A stretch of 64,000 nucleotides of DNA, taken from the NCBI RefSeq assembly GCF_964204645.1, contig NC_134026.1:23082650-23146649 (forward strand), given 5' to 3'. This DNA is from Tubulanus polymorphus (lineage: Eukaryota > Nemertea > Palaeonemertea > Tubulaniformes > Tubulanidae). Of this stretch, positions 26,616 to 40,700 are shown piece by piece. The translations under genes were made by a program, and so were the position numbers. Numbering within the stretch: position 1 is the stretch's first letter; the number at the start of each line of letters is the position of its first letter. The notes under the pieces were generated by a model, which saw only the letters and a list, made by a program, of their open reading frames with translations, made no database searches and was not told the origin of the DNA.

Positions 26616-28585
26616 GACAGAATATATGGCCAGACATTCACGAATAACGCCTCAATTGGGCCACAATTTATGGAGCCGGTTGAACAAGCAGCTCTTCGCG
26701 CACGGTTTAGGTCGTCTAATGGATCAGGTGGTGGCGCCACCACGTGGCCTCAACAGTAACTATAAAACTGTCACCTCGCTCAAATTCATGGCTAGAAGGT
26801 GGCGTCGTCTACGGTGAATCTTCCTACTAAATTGAGTTGAAAAACTAGATGGCAAAACCACTGACTCAGTAATAAAACGGCCATGGCAAAACAAATGATG
26901 CTTTTCGGGTTTTCTATCGTTAACGAGTTTTTTTTTACCAGTGATAGAGCTTAATTGGCACTTGAAAATAATTTGATGCGTTAGAAAATTGAATGAAGCA
27001 TTTTATAGTAACTATTAGGAATAAAATTTTAGGGAAATTCACATGGCAGAATCAGAATACCCGTAACTATTATTCAATTTAGCCTATGTATAGTTTGAAG
27101 TCCTATTTGTGAATTCTAACTATGTCAACAACCAGAGTCGGTGCAGTGTGATCGCGTTGTAAAGTGGGATCTCATCTAGCTTCACCCTCTCCGAATTTTT
27201 TTTTGTTCTGTTAAAAGTTGGAAACGAAATGTCAAAGTTTTTACGAATTGCAATTTTCTTGACGCCGTAATTAACCTGTTACAATGATATTTTTTGTGGG
27301 GAGTCGATATGAAGTACGTCGACGCGTTCAAGAAAACAAAATACACAATTTATGAGTATATCAAGCGTTGTGATTTAGATATTTCATGACTAATTCTATT
27401 GAATTTATGTCTTTAATCGAGCTGAATTTTTGAGTGGATGTGCATCGCACTTTACATCATCAAGCTTGACTGGTTTAAATCAATTATCGATGTTCCAAAG
27501 AATTGAATTGTAACCTTTGATATTTGTCATATGCATCAGCAATGTTGGGTTATTTTTCAAGGCAACGTTAATGAACTTAATTTCAAGTTAATTTCTAGCG
27601 TTGTCTTCTTGTTAAATGTGTTTGACGAGAGTGAAGCTACTAGTAGATTCCACAGAGAAAATGGATTCGGATTAAAATAAATGATTTAAAAAATGTTCCT
27701 GTAAAAGGAAAGGTTTCGTATTTTATGTTGTAGAATACATATTTGATGGATATACATTTTAGGCCTATAATCCGTATCAGGTACTAGGATTTGAAATCAA
27801 TTTTGAAGAACATGGAATTGAGTCGGCCCTCGGATTTTACCCCATGAAAATAAAGATCTATCAAAAGTTTAAAAGCGATATATCTTTTGATAACTTTATT
27901 TAACAATAAAGATTATGTTTAAATGATTTAGGTTTATGTATTTTATGCTGCGCTGAGGAGATGGGGAACGTAATTTCCTGATTTAGCAAATTCATAATAG
28001 CGGAAATTACTCATCAAAATACGTGTTGCAATATATAGCCAATGGGAAGGAACGTAACGAAACATTTCTATTTCCTGGAAATTCAATCGATTGTACGTCC
28101 TCCTGTTAGGATCTAGCGCACCTATTGTCCGCACTTAAATTTGACAAACACCAGTCGTGCATAGATAGAATTTTTATTCGAACAGCTTGTTACTCAAAGA
28201 AAGTATATGTGTATTTTGTTATTCGAAGCGTAATAAAGGAAACCTCACAGCGCCGAATTAAACCCGAAAATACGTACGAAAGGAGGGATGAAGCCGCATC
28301 CCAACACAGCCTCCCTATGCTGCAATACATTGTCAGCCATGACTGAGATAGTGAAGTGATGTTTTGACCGGCTACGGAGTAGAAAGGGAAACTGTCTATC
28401 TAATACAACATCGGTACGGATTCTTCATTGGGCCATGTTCATTCGGAAGGCCGATAACCATTTTCGGTATTTCTTACACATCAAGCGCTTGGTGTCAGCC
28501 TTCATTTAGATTTCGTTAGTGGATGCAACTGCAGCATCCGCGTCATCAGTACAGCAGTACAGACGCCTTTCGTTTCGGAGAGACC
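26616..28585. other. Head-to-head spacer between NXN and spectraplakin
   Basis: About 2 kb lies between the divergent start codons. It must include both 5' UTRs and the NXN promoter. The NXN-proximal 200 bases hold a 16-bp palindrome and an E-box (separate entry). The middle part is AT-rich with no recognisable gene or repeat. The spectraplakin-proximal part becomes more CpG-rich, consistent with a 5' end. Confidence 0.6.
26728..26746. promoter_or_regulatory. 16-bp palindrome overlapping a CACGTG E-box upstream of NXN
   Basis: GTGGTGGCGCCACCAC at 26728-26743 is a perfect palindrome and overlaps CACGTG at 26741-26746, about 115-130 bases 5' of the NXN start codon. The pair is a plausible core-promoter regulatory site (E-box binding bHLH factors are the usual readers of CACGTG); the assignment is inference. 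Confidence 0.4.
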
Positions 28586-28712
28586 ATGGATTATAAAATG
28601 TACGACCCGGTTTACGAATATAAGCAACTTCATGTCGACCTTAGGGAGTTACAGATGCCCCTATGCATCTTACAGCTTGATCCAGCTGATAGAGCAGTAC
28701 TGAGAATTGCTG
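28586..28712 (+). CDS. MACF1: Spectraplakin alternative first exon 1a
   Basis: This exon encodes a short leader ending [12 protein letters not shown] and splices in phase 1 (GCTG|GTAAGT) to exon 2, giving [12 protein letters not shown]. The same block, LDPA-RAV-R-ADERD, begins a known vertebrate MACF1 isoform (recalled), so this is the conserved first exon. I chose the ATG at 28586 for its GACCATGG context; an in-frame ATG at 28523 would add 21 residues. Confidence 0.85.
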
Positions 28713-31700
28713 GTAAGTTTTCAATACTTAGTCTGGGGCCAGCTGTCAAATAGTGGCAGCTGATAAAAAGGGTTGGGCAATAAATCGTGATGACACTGTC
28801 ATAGATTTAATGGTTTTCTGAGCCGATTGTTTGATTACAATGCCATCTACATCATCATCAAACCCATATGACGTCCTATAGTGTAGCATGTATTACAAAT
28901 ACCTGCCTTAATGAATGGATTGATTCCCATATAGAATCACTATGTTACTCATGCTTTCATGGGTGGAGGCTTAGAGTCTCGTCAGATTTGTGATGACTGT
29001 ATGCTCTTACACATAGGAATACTCGAATCCTGACGCGCTACATCCATCATAGTCTCACATTGATAGGAAAAGGGACGTTTTTTACGTAGCGAATAATCGG
29101 AATATCAAATGAGCCGATGTCTGCACACATTTTCCAATGATGTCACTATTTTTGTAAGGTCAAGGTCTCGGGAGTGAGGATGAGGCTGTAAACACTGAAG
29201 ACACGTGTATGTCCGTTCTATATTTGACGGAATGATTCACCTGTACTGATACGAATCGCATTTTAAAACATCTTGCATTTTCGTCCAAGGGAATTGCATT
29301 GACGAGAGCATTACTAGTAAGATATACAGCGGCTGTCTACATTGTGCATATGGAATAACGATTCTCTTTTAAGACGAACCATTGAAACGATTTGCATTAA
29401 AAAGTGACCATTTCAGGTTCGGAAAGTTTTCTATTCAGTTTGCGGTCCTGTTTTCGTATTGTTGGCAACAATTTGAATGGTACTGCCAGTCATATGTCTG
29501 TGACATTTCAGGTCCTGTTCACCCTTCAGTGATTATTCCATATTTAGGAAGCCGAACCGGTTTGATTGTTTGTTGTTATTAATATATACTTAAATACCGG
29601 ATTTTGTTTCACCGTGTATGATCTCGTGCTTAATAATATTTCTTTCGTCAGTCGAGTTGGAAATTGTCGTAACTACGAGCCGTTAGTTTAGGGCACCTCC
29701 TCGAACTTGTGAATATTACATTCGAATGTTCACATCGACATCAACGCGAACATCGGATATCGCAGAAACGTTAATTTGTTGGCGGAATTTTGAGAGATAG
29801 GTACTGTGTAGTTGAGGTAGGGATGACAATTTTCCAGCGACCTCGGTATCCTAATCGTATACTTCTGAAGTCGTTAGAACGCGCAGTACAGTGTCTTGGA
29901 CATATTCCAAAGTAGGAAAACGCGTCTGTGGATCTCACTTTCACCCAAAAAGACAAATATTGAGTTTACAGAACGTATTCACACACGTAGTAAGGTTATA
30001 GTATAATAATCATTGCGAAATCCTGATAGATGGAACGCTAGGACGATGGAATTGTATGTAGATCCTCCGCTGGAAGACTTAGATCAAAATCCGTTCTCAT
30101 TTTATGAACAAAACCGTCGCAGAGATACTGGTAAGTATGAGTCATTTGGTTACATGTCAAAGGTTGTGACACTTCCAGTATATTAAGTATATGGCGAGGT
30201 GAAATATACAGTATTTTCGAGTGGCTTCAGGTTTGATATGGAAATCACAATTAGGCTTCAGTGCAATATCTGGTTGCCTGATAAATCATCACAAATGACA
30301 CACTTGTCTTCAATGTGGGTCAGATTAGTGATCGATACGATTAGTACTACTATTATTAGTACACTAATATGATAGTCAGACTGAGATTGTACCAATTGAT
30401 GATTGTGGTTGATATTTTCAGATTCATTTTCACATTCTTAAAGAATATGCCTATATATCATGAAGTTCGTCTACAAAATGCAAAAACCTTACATTTCAGA
30501 CCTTGTCTTCTGTTTCAAACCACCACTTCGAGGTCCACACTGTTTGGTGTCCATGATTCTATTGAAGCATGAGTGGTTCCACTGTGCTATGCTCTATACT
30601 ATGAAGTACAGTGGTCTTTTCTCATTGTATTTCTCTTTTGTCACTTGTTGACTAATTCTACTGATACTCAATTATATGGCTTTCATGTTTATATATAATA
30701 ATTTTATAGTTTTGAAATGAAGTCAGTTCACTGGATTTAACAAGCAATGATTGCTTATAATGTACTTTATCTAAGACTATGTTTGTTTGTGCTTAGCGAC
30801 TTCTTGGCATTAGCGAATTATAAGTTGAATTTAGAAATAGTGGCCAATACAATTCTGATCAAGCTTTTAAGGGGAATGTCCAAGACCACTCTCCATCAAT
30901 AAAGGATAACTGCAAGACATTATCCTATTCAACTCAGAAACAATCACCTTCAATGCCTTCAAGTAATTGGTATTTGATTTTAGATTGAAGCCTGACAATT
31001 TTGAAATATTTGCCACTAATGTCCAAATGTCCAAATTGAACACAAAGCATTTTGAATACAATGCCAAATACAAAACGTCATTTGATTACATAATGGCAAC
31101 TTAAAAGGTCTTTCTGGTAGAGACTCCAGCAGCATTAAATATGTGAAGTGTTCACATGGTTGAATGATTCAAGACTTATCAAAACCGGGCTAAGTAAGCA
31201 TGGAAAGTGATTCTGCACCGAAAACCTGACCCAAGTATGTTACTAAAGTGGCTGATTTTTGAAGCATGGATGCAGATTTGGCGTTTAACAAGTAGTACAT
31301 TATATTTGACATTCGCTATCATCAGGATAAAAGTGTTTCACACATGTTTTGCAAGGAAATGAAGTACAGTTTTAATGTACGATTCAAACTATCCTTTGAA
31401 ATGGCAGGATATCAGATTAAGCATGAATTGAAAATACAAGAAAACGAAGATAGCATGCAAACTCCACACATTGGCCAGACATCAGCATACCGAATGACTA
31501 ACTAAAGCTTAATAGAAGCGCTGAATTACAAGTGACAACTTGCTCTGTAAGCGCAGCATTCTGGTAAATTCGATACCACATAAGCTCAGTACTTCCTGAG
31601 CCCAGAACAACTAAACTTTGTTGAATCTGGTATAGATTTATCAATGAAGCACTTATTACCTTGAAAGACTGTTAATCTGTCTGAAATGTATGACTTAATA

Positions 31701-34700
31701 GAAGCGCTGTAAGAACAGACCTGCATTTGACACCATCTGTCCATTTATTTACTGATCATAGACATGTCTATGCAGTTATTAATTGCTATAGCTTTGGGCA
31801 TTAACCCTTTCACTTCTAGACCCTCTAGTTGACACATTATCAGACAAATCCAATATGTTTATATCTTGTGGTTTAGAAACATAAACCCAGTACGAACTAG
31901 GTTGTCATATTATACCAATTTAGCCTCTATAGCGCATTTGTTCTGTTATCTATAATTCATCTCCCATCAACTGGTAAGAAAGGGGCAAACTGTGGGTAAA
32001 GCAAAGTATAAATCTTAAGGATATGTGTTAGGGGATGAAACTCTACTTTATTGTTATTCACTATTAAGAACCATGACTACTGCATTTTGGGAAGAAAATT
32101 CATCGATACAAGATTACGGCAGTCACTAATATGGACAGGGTGAATGAAATGCCTTTTAGGAGATAATTGTGATAATATTGAATGCTGTATTTGTTTATTT
32201 GTTTGTAGATGAAAGAGATGCTGTCCAAAAGAAAACCTTTACCAAATGGGTGAACAAACATTTAAAGAAGGTGAGTTTGCTTAACAGTCTGCATTCGTTC
32301 TTTGGACATGGAAAATGGTATTTAGCTAGGTTTTTGTATCACCTTGAAGACATTCTATTGTTAGATCATCTCAACCTGTCAACTATTGAATATTGAATAT
32401 GTAGGAGAGTGGTAACTGGTAAAAATCCCCCCCCCCGATAAATATGCCCCTGGTAAAATCCCCCCATATTCTCGATACTATCAAACTAGAGTATAAAAAC
32501 TAGATTTAAAAGAATATTAGGAATACATAAGTACATAGATATTTGCTTCACTTTTAAAATAAAGGCCGATTTATCTTTTTTAAAGAAGTGACCGCTAGGA
32601 ATGGTCAATTTCTATAAAGACCAGGGGGATTTTTACTGAGGGAATTTTTACCTGGGGGGATTTTTACCTTGCGAGATTTTTACCGGGGGGGATTTTTACC
32701 TTTATTCTAGGAAAGTATATCTAGCTGAATACTGTTTACGAATTAATCCTGTCTTTGCTATTCTCTCTTTCTTGCCCGTCATGTAATAAAGATTTACATA
32801 CGCAATAAAAAGAAAACCTGACTTCTATAGTCACGAGGAATTGTTGAATTTGAAAACTAGCATTCTTAGAAACTAACCAATGACTTGTGCAAACATGAAA
32901 ATCAGACCTTTCAAATAGAAATTGAATTTCTCGTACAAAATATCTCATCGAATTCAAAATTGAAATCCATTTATCATTATCTAAATTACATCGCCGTGTG
33001 GTTTTTATTCACGTTGCAATTTGAGCGCTGAACATAAAATCTTTCAGTAGAATGGCGTCTCCGTAGTTCTGTCACAGTCAAAGAAAAGAATGTTTGGCTA
33101 TACATTCAAATCATTAATACATGTCGTGAAGATATATATTCTCATTCACGCATTTACATTTCGGGATGAGGTCCCGTTTCTTTGTTTCCTGAAAGGAGAC
33201 ATTGTCCATAGAATATCCAGGGTTTTCGTTCTTCGTGCTGATATTGTGCTGATATTTTGCGCGGTAAGAAAGAAACAAACAAGACCAGTTCTGTTGTATA
33301 AGGTAGTCTAAATTTGATTCTCGAATGAGTCGGTTCAATGATAAAAAAGGTCAGACAAGAATTTGTCCATTTAAAGTTTTTAACCCTTATATTTCTGTAC
33401 TTCTTTTTCTCTCGTCGTTGTATATAAATACATGTATACCTGTTTTGATATAAGTCCTACATATATACATATGATTTGGGCTTTATTACCAACTTACTTC
33501 GCTTTCACATTTGAATTTCCCGATACTGAATAGGTACATAGTTATATCGAAAAATGTATCGATGAAATAGGATGGATGATGAATAAGTAATTGCTGATCA
33601 ATACGTTTCTAATTACTGGATTAAGTGTTTGTTTTTTGATCAAGTATTTTAACCCCTCTCCCCTTTCGTACTGTATGAAAATATTTTAATGGTAGATCTA
33701 TGATTCCAATACCCCTGTATGACCACAGACGTCTAGTTTATACGGCCATGGTGTGGCTGCATAGAAAGTCTCTGATCGAACTCCTATTTGCTGTTTGTAT
33801 TGGATAGATTACCATTAGTTTTGACTCTTCATCTGATATCCCCAATGATGTCATCGTATTGACATTGATCTATCTTCATTTTTCGAGCGGAAGAGCTTCA
33901 GCTTCGATGCTGCATACATGTTCAACTCACTGAGATAACAGGCCCATTAAGTTTCTCAGTCATCAGATTTATGAGCGTCTCATGCTGATGATGACTGAGG
34001 GTGAAAGTCACTCGATGGTACTTCTTATGTCTGCCAGACTGACCCCAGAAATGGAGAATAAGCACTTTCTCAGTTTTCATTCTTTAGAATCAATTTGTGT
34101 ATACATTTATGTGGAACTCTTCAATATTCTTAAAAATCCAGTTAAAAGTCGGTTGCTGCTCAAATTCAACAAAAGAAATTCTGGTTAACTCTAAAATGAC
34201 CTTGAGGTTTTATCACCTGAAGGAGTGTTTCTTTAAGAGCCACACACAGCATATTTCTGCAGGTGTATAATCATCTATTCTAGCTTCACCTGTGCATCTG
34301 AGTGGCTGAACCCACATATATCGCATTAGGCTTTGTTAGAAAAATCTGAAAGATCTTTTGGAATCCTAGTTAATATTAGTTTTGAAGTGGATGAATGACT
34401 CATGAATTGGGGGTAATGAAAGATATCATTATCTTACTTTCACTTTCGATATTTTTTCCTTTGACGCACTTCTGTTACCCCTAGGTGCTGTTCGAAACCG
34501 TCTCGGAATGTTAGACATTCAACCTGTATACAGATCATGAATACCGAAACAAAAAATCTTAAAACTTGTTGACATTTCTACAAAATGATATCAACATTTT
34601 TCGCCTATGACTCATTTTGAATAAGAGCTTGTTTATTCTAGTTATTTCGTAATTTTCTACGTTTTGAATCTCAATTTTCACCATTTTTGAGTATTTCACA

Positions 34701-37700
34701 GTAATTCAGTTACGAAGCAATATGTATGCTGTGTATTCCCAAAATACGCTACAATCGATATACATCGGTCAGCCACGTAATGTCTCTGTGGTAATGCAGT
34801 ATAATCATTTTTTGCATTTATCGGACTATAATGTTTAGCTGTAAGGAAAGGGGAGCTCGATGCGTTCATGTGTATAGAATACAGCCATGTTTTATCAAAC
34901 CAATCATTTCTGCATCAGATACAATGTATCCCTCATTTGATTTCTTATCCACCCATGATATCGATGGAATTTTGGTTAGTATTTGCTGCGGCGTTGATAA
35001 GGAATCTCGGGGTCTTGTATAACCATTGAGGAATCTGTAAAGGATTGAAATCATTTGGAGCCATCTTTCTGGGTTAATCCATAACTGAACTCCTGGTAAC
35101 GTTTCATGAAAGCTAACCAACGGGCCCTTCCTTGACTTTTAAAACAACCCGAACATGACTTTAATGCCATTTGGAAATTTGATATTGGTCTCAATTCTTT
35201 TATAGAATGCACTGACTTATTGTGACTCTTGATATATTTCCTGATTTAACTACTCAGGGTTATGATTTATAGGCATAAACAAACAAATTCACTTACATGA
35301 AATTCTTTTTAGCTGAATAGAACTACATATATATTTTGTCGGGTTGATGGTGCCTTTTCATATTGCCGTAAATGGTTACTATAGTCGACAGCTGTGATCC
35401 ACAATTTAAATGGAAATCTTTGAGCTTAATATTTAGGGACCAGTTTCAATGTAACCTGATTGACAATGAGTATAGAATGTTGATTTTATTGAAAAAGATG
35501 GTTTTTGCTGCTGTATATACCCCTACATATAGTACCTGACTATTTTTCAACCCAGTTTATTACCTAATTATGTAAGCTATAAGTATCGAGGTAAATATTT
35601 GTTCAAGCAATACATTTTGAAGTCCCTGAGTGTTTTGAGTAATAGCTAAGACTGTTAAAGTACTGAAAACACAACCAGTAGCTCATGACCTGTAAGCACC
35701 TAAAACTTAAATCCTTACGTCAAGCGATTAGCTTTGATATTTCAATATTTATCTCGATATCTTCTATGCATATTTGGCGAATTTGTTTTCATGAGTTGGT
35801 GACCGCACAATAAAATGTGTTCAAATGTGTGATATACAAAGCACGCTGGAAGCTTATGTGCACAGTCACAGATGACACACAATATGCACTACTGAAATAT
35901 AAACAGCTGTTCCTTATATGTAGATTTACTATGCCTGGATCACGAAGCCCCTCCCCGGCCCTCCCACATATAGATATAGTACTGTGAGGGGCGGGGTCGA
36001 ACCCAACCGGACCCAAACATGTATAAAATGTCTAAAATGTCGAATCGTAAATCACATGCTATTTATAATTAAAGATCGGTATCACAAAAGAAATCTCAAT
36101 GTGGTTTTCAACGCAATTTGTTAAGATTGATAGAGGCTTTGAAAAACAAGTCTGTGCCATATTGAGAATAGCATTGTCAATTGAACTGTAGGATATATTT
36201 TATTTCGTTTAGACGATTGAAGAGTTTCTTTTGTCGAATAATGATATTTATTCTGAAAGGCCTTTTCAATATCAGTACAAAGTTCTATTATGAAAATAGC
36301 CTACTTGAAATAACAATCTAGGGGATTTTCTGTCCTGACATGCGTTGGGAATAATCAGTTTTTGTCAAGCTACGTGCATGATTGATTATTATGTTAGATT
36401 TTAAAAAGCTGGACTTTTTGGTGACTCATTTAGATAATTTAAACATTTGGGGCCAGTAATTCTTAGGTTCTTAAACTTGTTGCGGTATTATATCCTTATG
36501 AAGGTGTGGGCACTGCAAAATGAAAGAATGGAACTGATCCCAACCAGCTTACCAACTCGGCCAGTCCATCAAAGCCAAAGAAAATTATCACGCAATAACC
36601 TCTAGAATAAATTCCAACTAATGTCATTATTCAATACGGATTGTTGGCTAGACATCAATAAATTGACATTTATGACTTGGCAACAGGTAAGTCTCCTCTG
36701 ACTCCACACACAACCTGGTTTATCAGATATCGCAGCGTATGATGTATCAGCTGTACGATTTGAGTTATAAAGTATACGTTACACCTTATTCTATTCCAAA
36801 TCAAATCATGATGTTTGGTGAACTACTGATACTTAGCCGGCATGCAAATACTCGACTTTTTAGAAGTTACGACGCTCTGTTGTTATAACAACCATTGAAC
36901 TATTTATCCAGGTTTACTGCCTTTTTGAAGCCACTATATTTCATTAGATTTGATCGATTTAAATGGACTGAGGTCTCTATATACGGTGCAGGGTTTAAAC
37001 ATATGGTGTCCGCCCGTGCGGCTCATTCAATGAAATGTGATAAGTTCACAGTACTGAAAACTACAATTAAACATCTGAGTACACTCCATTGAAGCTGAGT
37101 AGAATGTATATAATATAATATTGAGAAATAAATACTTTCTTTTCAAATGCAATATGAATGTTAATTTGACTCCTTTTATGGTATAATCAGGTCGGGTAAA
37201 ATAATCACGTCGTCCTCATAAAACTATAACTACAAATTATAACACATCATATGACATTATGTAATGACCCTTGTTGGATAATTACCTAGTCCAGACAATT
37301 ACTGTGTTTAATTTATTAAGTAGCGTTTTAACTGTATATTATACATTATATATTCATATAGTGATCAGCTAAGTTCTTAGTACATGGTATTTGGCATATT
37401 TGACTATTTGACTGGCAAACTGCTACATTAGACCTATGTATCCACCACATCTGAGTGTGACGTTTTGGTTCCAGTCCGGTGGACATATGTGTGCTGTATA
37501 ATATATATGATACATTTTGCCTGATTCCCAGTAATATATTCACCAATAGATTTGTGAACAGGTGTGAACTGATATTTAGAAGGGACATATGTGCCGATAC
37601 AGAGTATGGAAAACACTATTTACCTGACATATTTCATTTCACTGATGAAATGTTTTTTTGCCATAAGAACATAATTTTGTTTCAACTCCCGATATATGAA

Positions 37701-40700
37701 AAAGATATTGCAATTATTGGAATGATGTTTCGAGAATCATGTGGTATATACTCGGAACACAGGTACCAGATTAACCCTAATCATGACTTGAGGATATGAC
37801 AATTTTGTCCAGTTGTTTGGCCACAATGATACTCATATCTAAAGTTCTTGATTGGAAGCAAGGGTTAATCAATACTGAGTTTAATGATTGTCATTTAATC
37901 ATAAAATGATTTTGCAACTGAAGATCTAGTCCGGTCTGAACCAGTTAAAACTTACACACCATATTTCTAAGAATATAGAAAAGTCTGTATTCAAGCATAT
38001 CGTTCAGAGAGAAGTGAAAATGTCAAAGTTGAGGTCATCTTCAGGGCCCCCTCTGAGTTCCCATGTCTAGCTTAAGTAGCTGGTATATAGAAAAAGGACA
38101 AATGATTTCAAAGGGTCTTCAATTTGTCATGCACTAATTTTATGAATGAAATGATGTTTCGGCCAACTAATGTAGTTCATGGTCTTTGTCCATAATTAGT
38201 TAAAATATTTGCCTGAGCAGGTGAACAGAGAAGTCTTCAGAGTGTGGTACATGATTACCTTTACATTCAGCTGAGTTCATTCCACGTAAAAGTAGGGCTC
38301 CTTGTCCTAATTGTGGTTAGTCCTCGTCATTCAATTTGAAGTAATTTTTTGGAATTGAATTGGTCGCATAAAACGTATATTCATGATAATTCATTGCTCT
38401 ATTATAGGGGAACTTCTGGGGTCATGTCAATTGTAATCTATACAGTTGGTATTATTTTTGGTTTTCAAATGGCTGCTCTTCGGTTTATTTCCAAAGTCTT
38501 GGATGGAAGTTATGCGTCAGAAAAGTTTTTTCATTCTGGTATCTCTAAGCAGGTACTAGCAGAATTAAGGATCAATATCTAGTGATTGATGATATAAGCT
38601 TCGTTGGGATTGGTTTGTGGATATGTATCTCAAAGCCAACCGATCAAACCAACCAGTGATGCGTGCCATGGCACATACTTTGCCAGACGTAATAAATTAC
38701 TTGCCCTGTATATACACCATGTAGAGGGTAATATAATTATAGCTAATGATGACATAATTTGTTTTAATCACAGACACAAAAATTCTGATAAATTGTTTTG
38801 GATTCCGTCTCTTACTTCCCCGCTCTATATGCACTAATAGAAACAGGATTCTCCCCAAAAATGCGAGGATGCCATCATTGCTATCATCACAATGTCGAGG
38901 ATGCAACATAATAACATATTGGTTTGAATTTATCCCGAAACTTTAAGGCATTTTCCAAGAATGTGTTCTTTTCATGTCATTTATGATATGCTGCTCTTAA
39001 TATTCGGCTAAGAGATATCAAAATCTTTATAAGAAGTTAAATATTTATGGTTAGATATAGAGCATTATGGGTGCATCGTATTCATGTATGCAGGAACTGA
39101 ACCACAAGTTCTATAGCTACTACATGAAGTAATGTTTTCAACACTGCTCGGCATATAATATTTATTGGACATTTGTAATGTTTTTATTGTTTGTGCAAGT
39201 TTTATGACATCTAATGATCTATAACACGTGCGATGGGGTTTGTCACACTGAATGGTATAGCGTCACAAATGATTACCACAATCTTAATAATGCATTACAT
39301 GAATTATTGAACCGGGTTTCTTGAAGAAAATTATCTAATTGACTCTTATGCGAATGATAATGATTTTATTTCTATTATGCAGCATTGGATTTATCAAAGG
39401 GTTTGTAAAAATGCACTTTATCCACCACCCTTCTTTCCCTTTCCCTTTACATGTCCTAACTGCATGCCTTCCGTTTGAAACCATTGGCATTCATTACTTG
39501 TTATTTAGCATATGACCTTTCAATATTATCAAATGATTTCCATTTAATCATTAAATACCCTTTTCTTGGACTTTGATTTTGAGTGCGTGTCTCTATTTTA
39601 CAGCGTTATGACATTGATTTTCTTTATGAACATCCACTCGATATGATGTATATATTGATATTGTATTCCTTTCATCAGATGCATAAAATACTGATGATTA
39701 TTAACAGATGCTTTTTGGTTGATTTTTGGATATTTTTCAGTGTTTTATTTTTTTTGCATGAGTGTCCTTCACCCTTGTTGAAATGAATGTTATCAATATC
39801 TGATTGTTAATATCTTCAAATTTCCTTTAATGATCAAATCAACATGATAAGTATTTAGGCTACCTGTTATTGTGCTGAATCATTTAGGTTATAAATTTAC
39901 GAAACATCTGACATATTCATGAAGAAAAAAGTATAGAATGATGAATTTATGAAACTGAAAATGATCAATCCTACATTAATTCTGGTTTTGGAAATTGAAA
40001 CTGTGATTCTGGGATCCCATGCTTTTCACCAGCTTTTCATAATGGAGATTCCAAAATACATTTTTATATCAGAATATATGTTTGCATGATAGTTGTCAAG
40101 CTGTTGCTTCATGATTCTGAAATTTATCAGTGTAATTTTTGTGTTCGACATATAATATAGTCAGGGATTTTGTTATGCAATGAATGTTAATAGATATCTA
40201 GGGACCAGATTAAATTGTCTCATGGTTGCTTGCCGGTTTGTTCGTAGTTCATGTTTATATCGTATGGTGGCAGCAGTTTCTATGTCATCCCGTTTAACCT
40301 TGTCTTTAGAGGACTGATTAAGTGTAATTATCAAACGTGGTTTGAAGTATTGGGTCACTGTATAAAAAAGCCTAGTCCTCTTTTGATGTTATGTAGTAAA
40401 TAATCGGCCCAATTTATTTTGGTGTAAACCTACTGAAATATTTTCCAAGAATAGAAAGCCAGGGAAATTCATCATAATGCATGTGAATGATACAATATGT
40501 AATTCTTTTGGTCTTTCCTTTTCTACTGATGATTCTTAATGAAGAAATTAATTTCGAGACATGTTTTTATATGAAATATTTCTGTGATCAAGCACATGGA
40601 ATCAAAAGTTATCTACATGTATGCTGGTATTATGTTTTCTAGGTGAAACTTGAAATCAAAGAGCTATATGAAGATTTACGTGATGGCAACGGTCTTTTGT

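Noticed and set aside
26552-26743. 63-codon minus-strand ORF just upstream of NXN in another frame
   Set aside because: Overlaps the NXN start in a different frame and shows no domain; treated as 5' UTR/promoter sequence.
35930-36016. GC-rich patch with a perfect tRNA-type B box (GGTTCGACCCC on the minus strand)
   Set aside because: No A box, no acceptor stem or cloverleaf around it. A tRNA is excluded and a SINE is not demonstrated.
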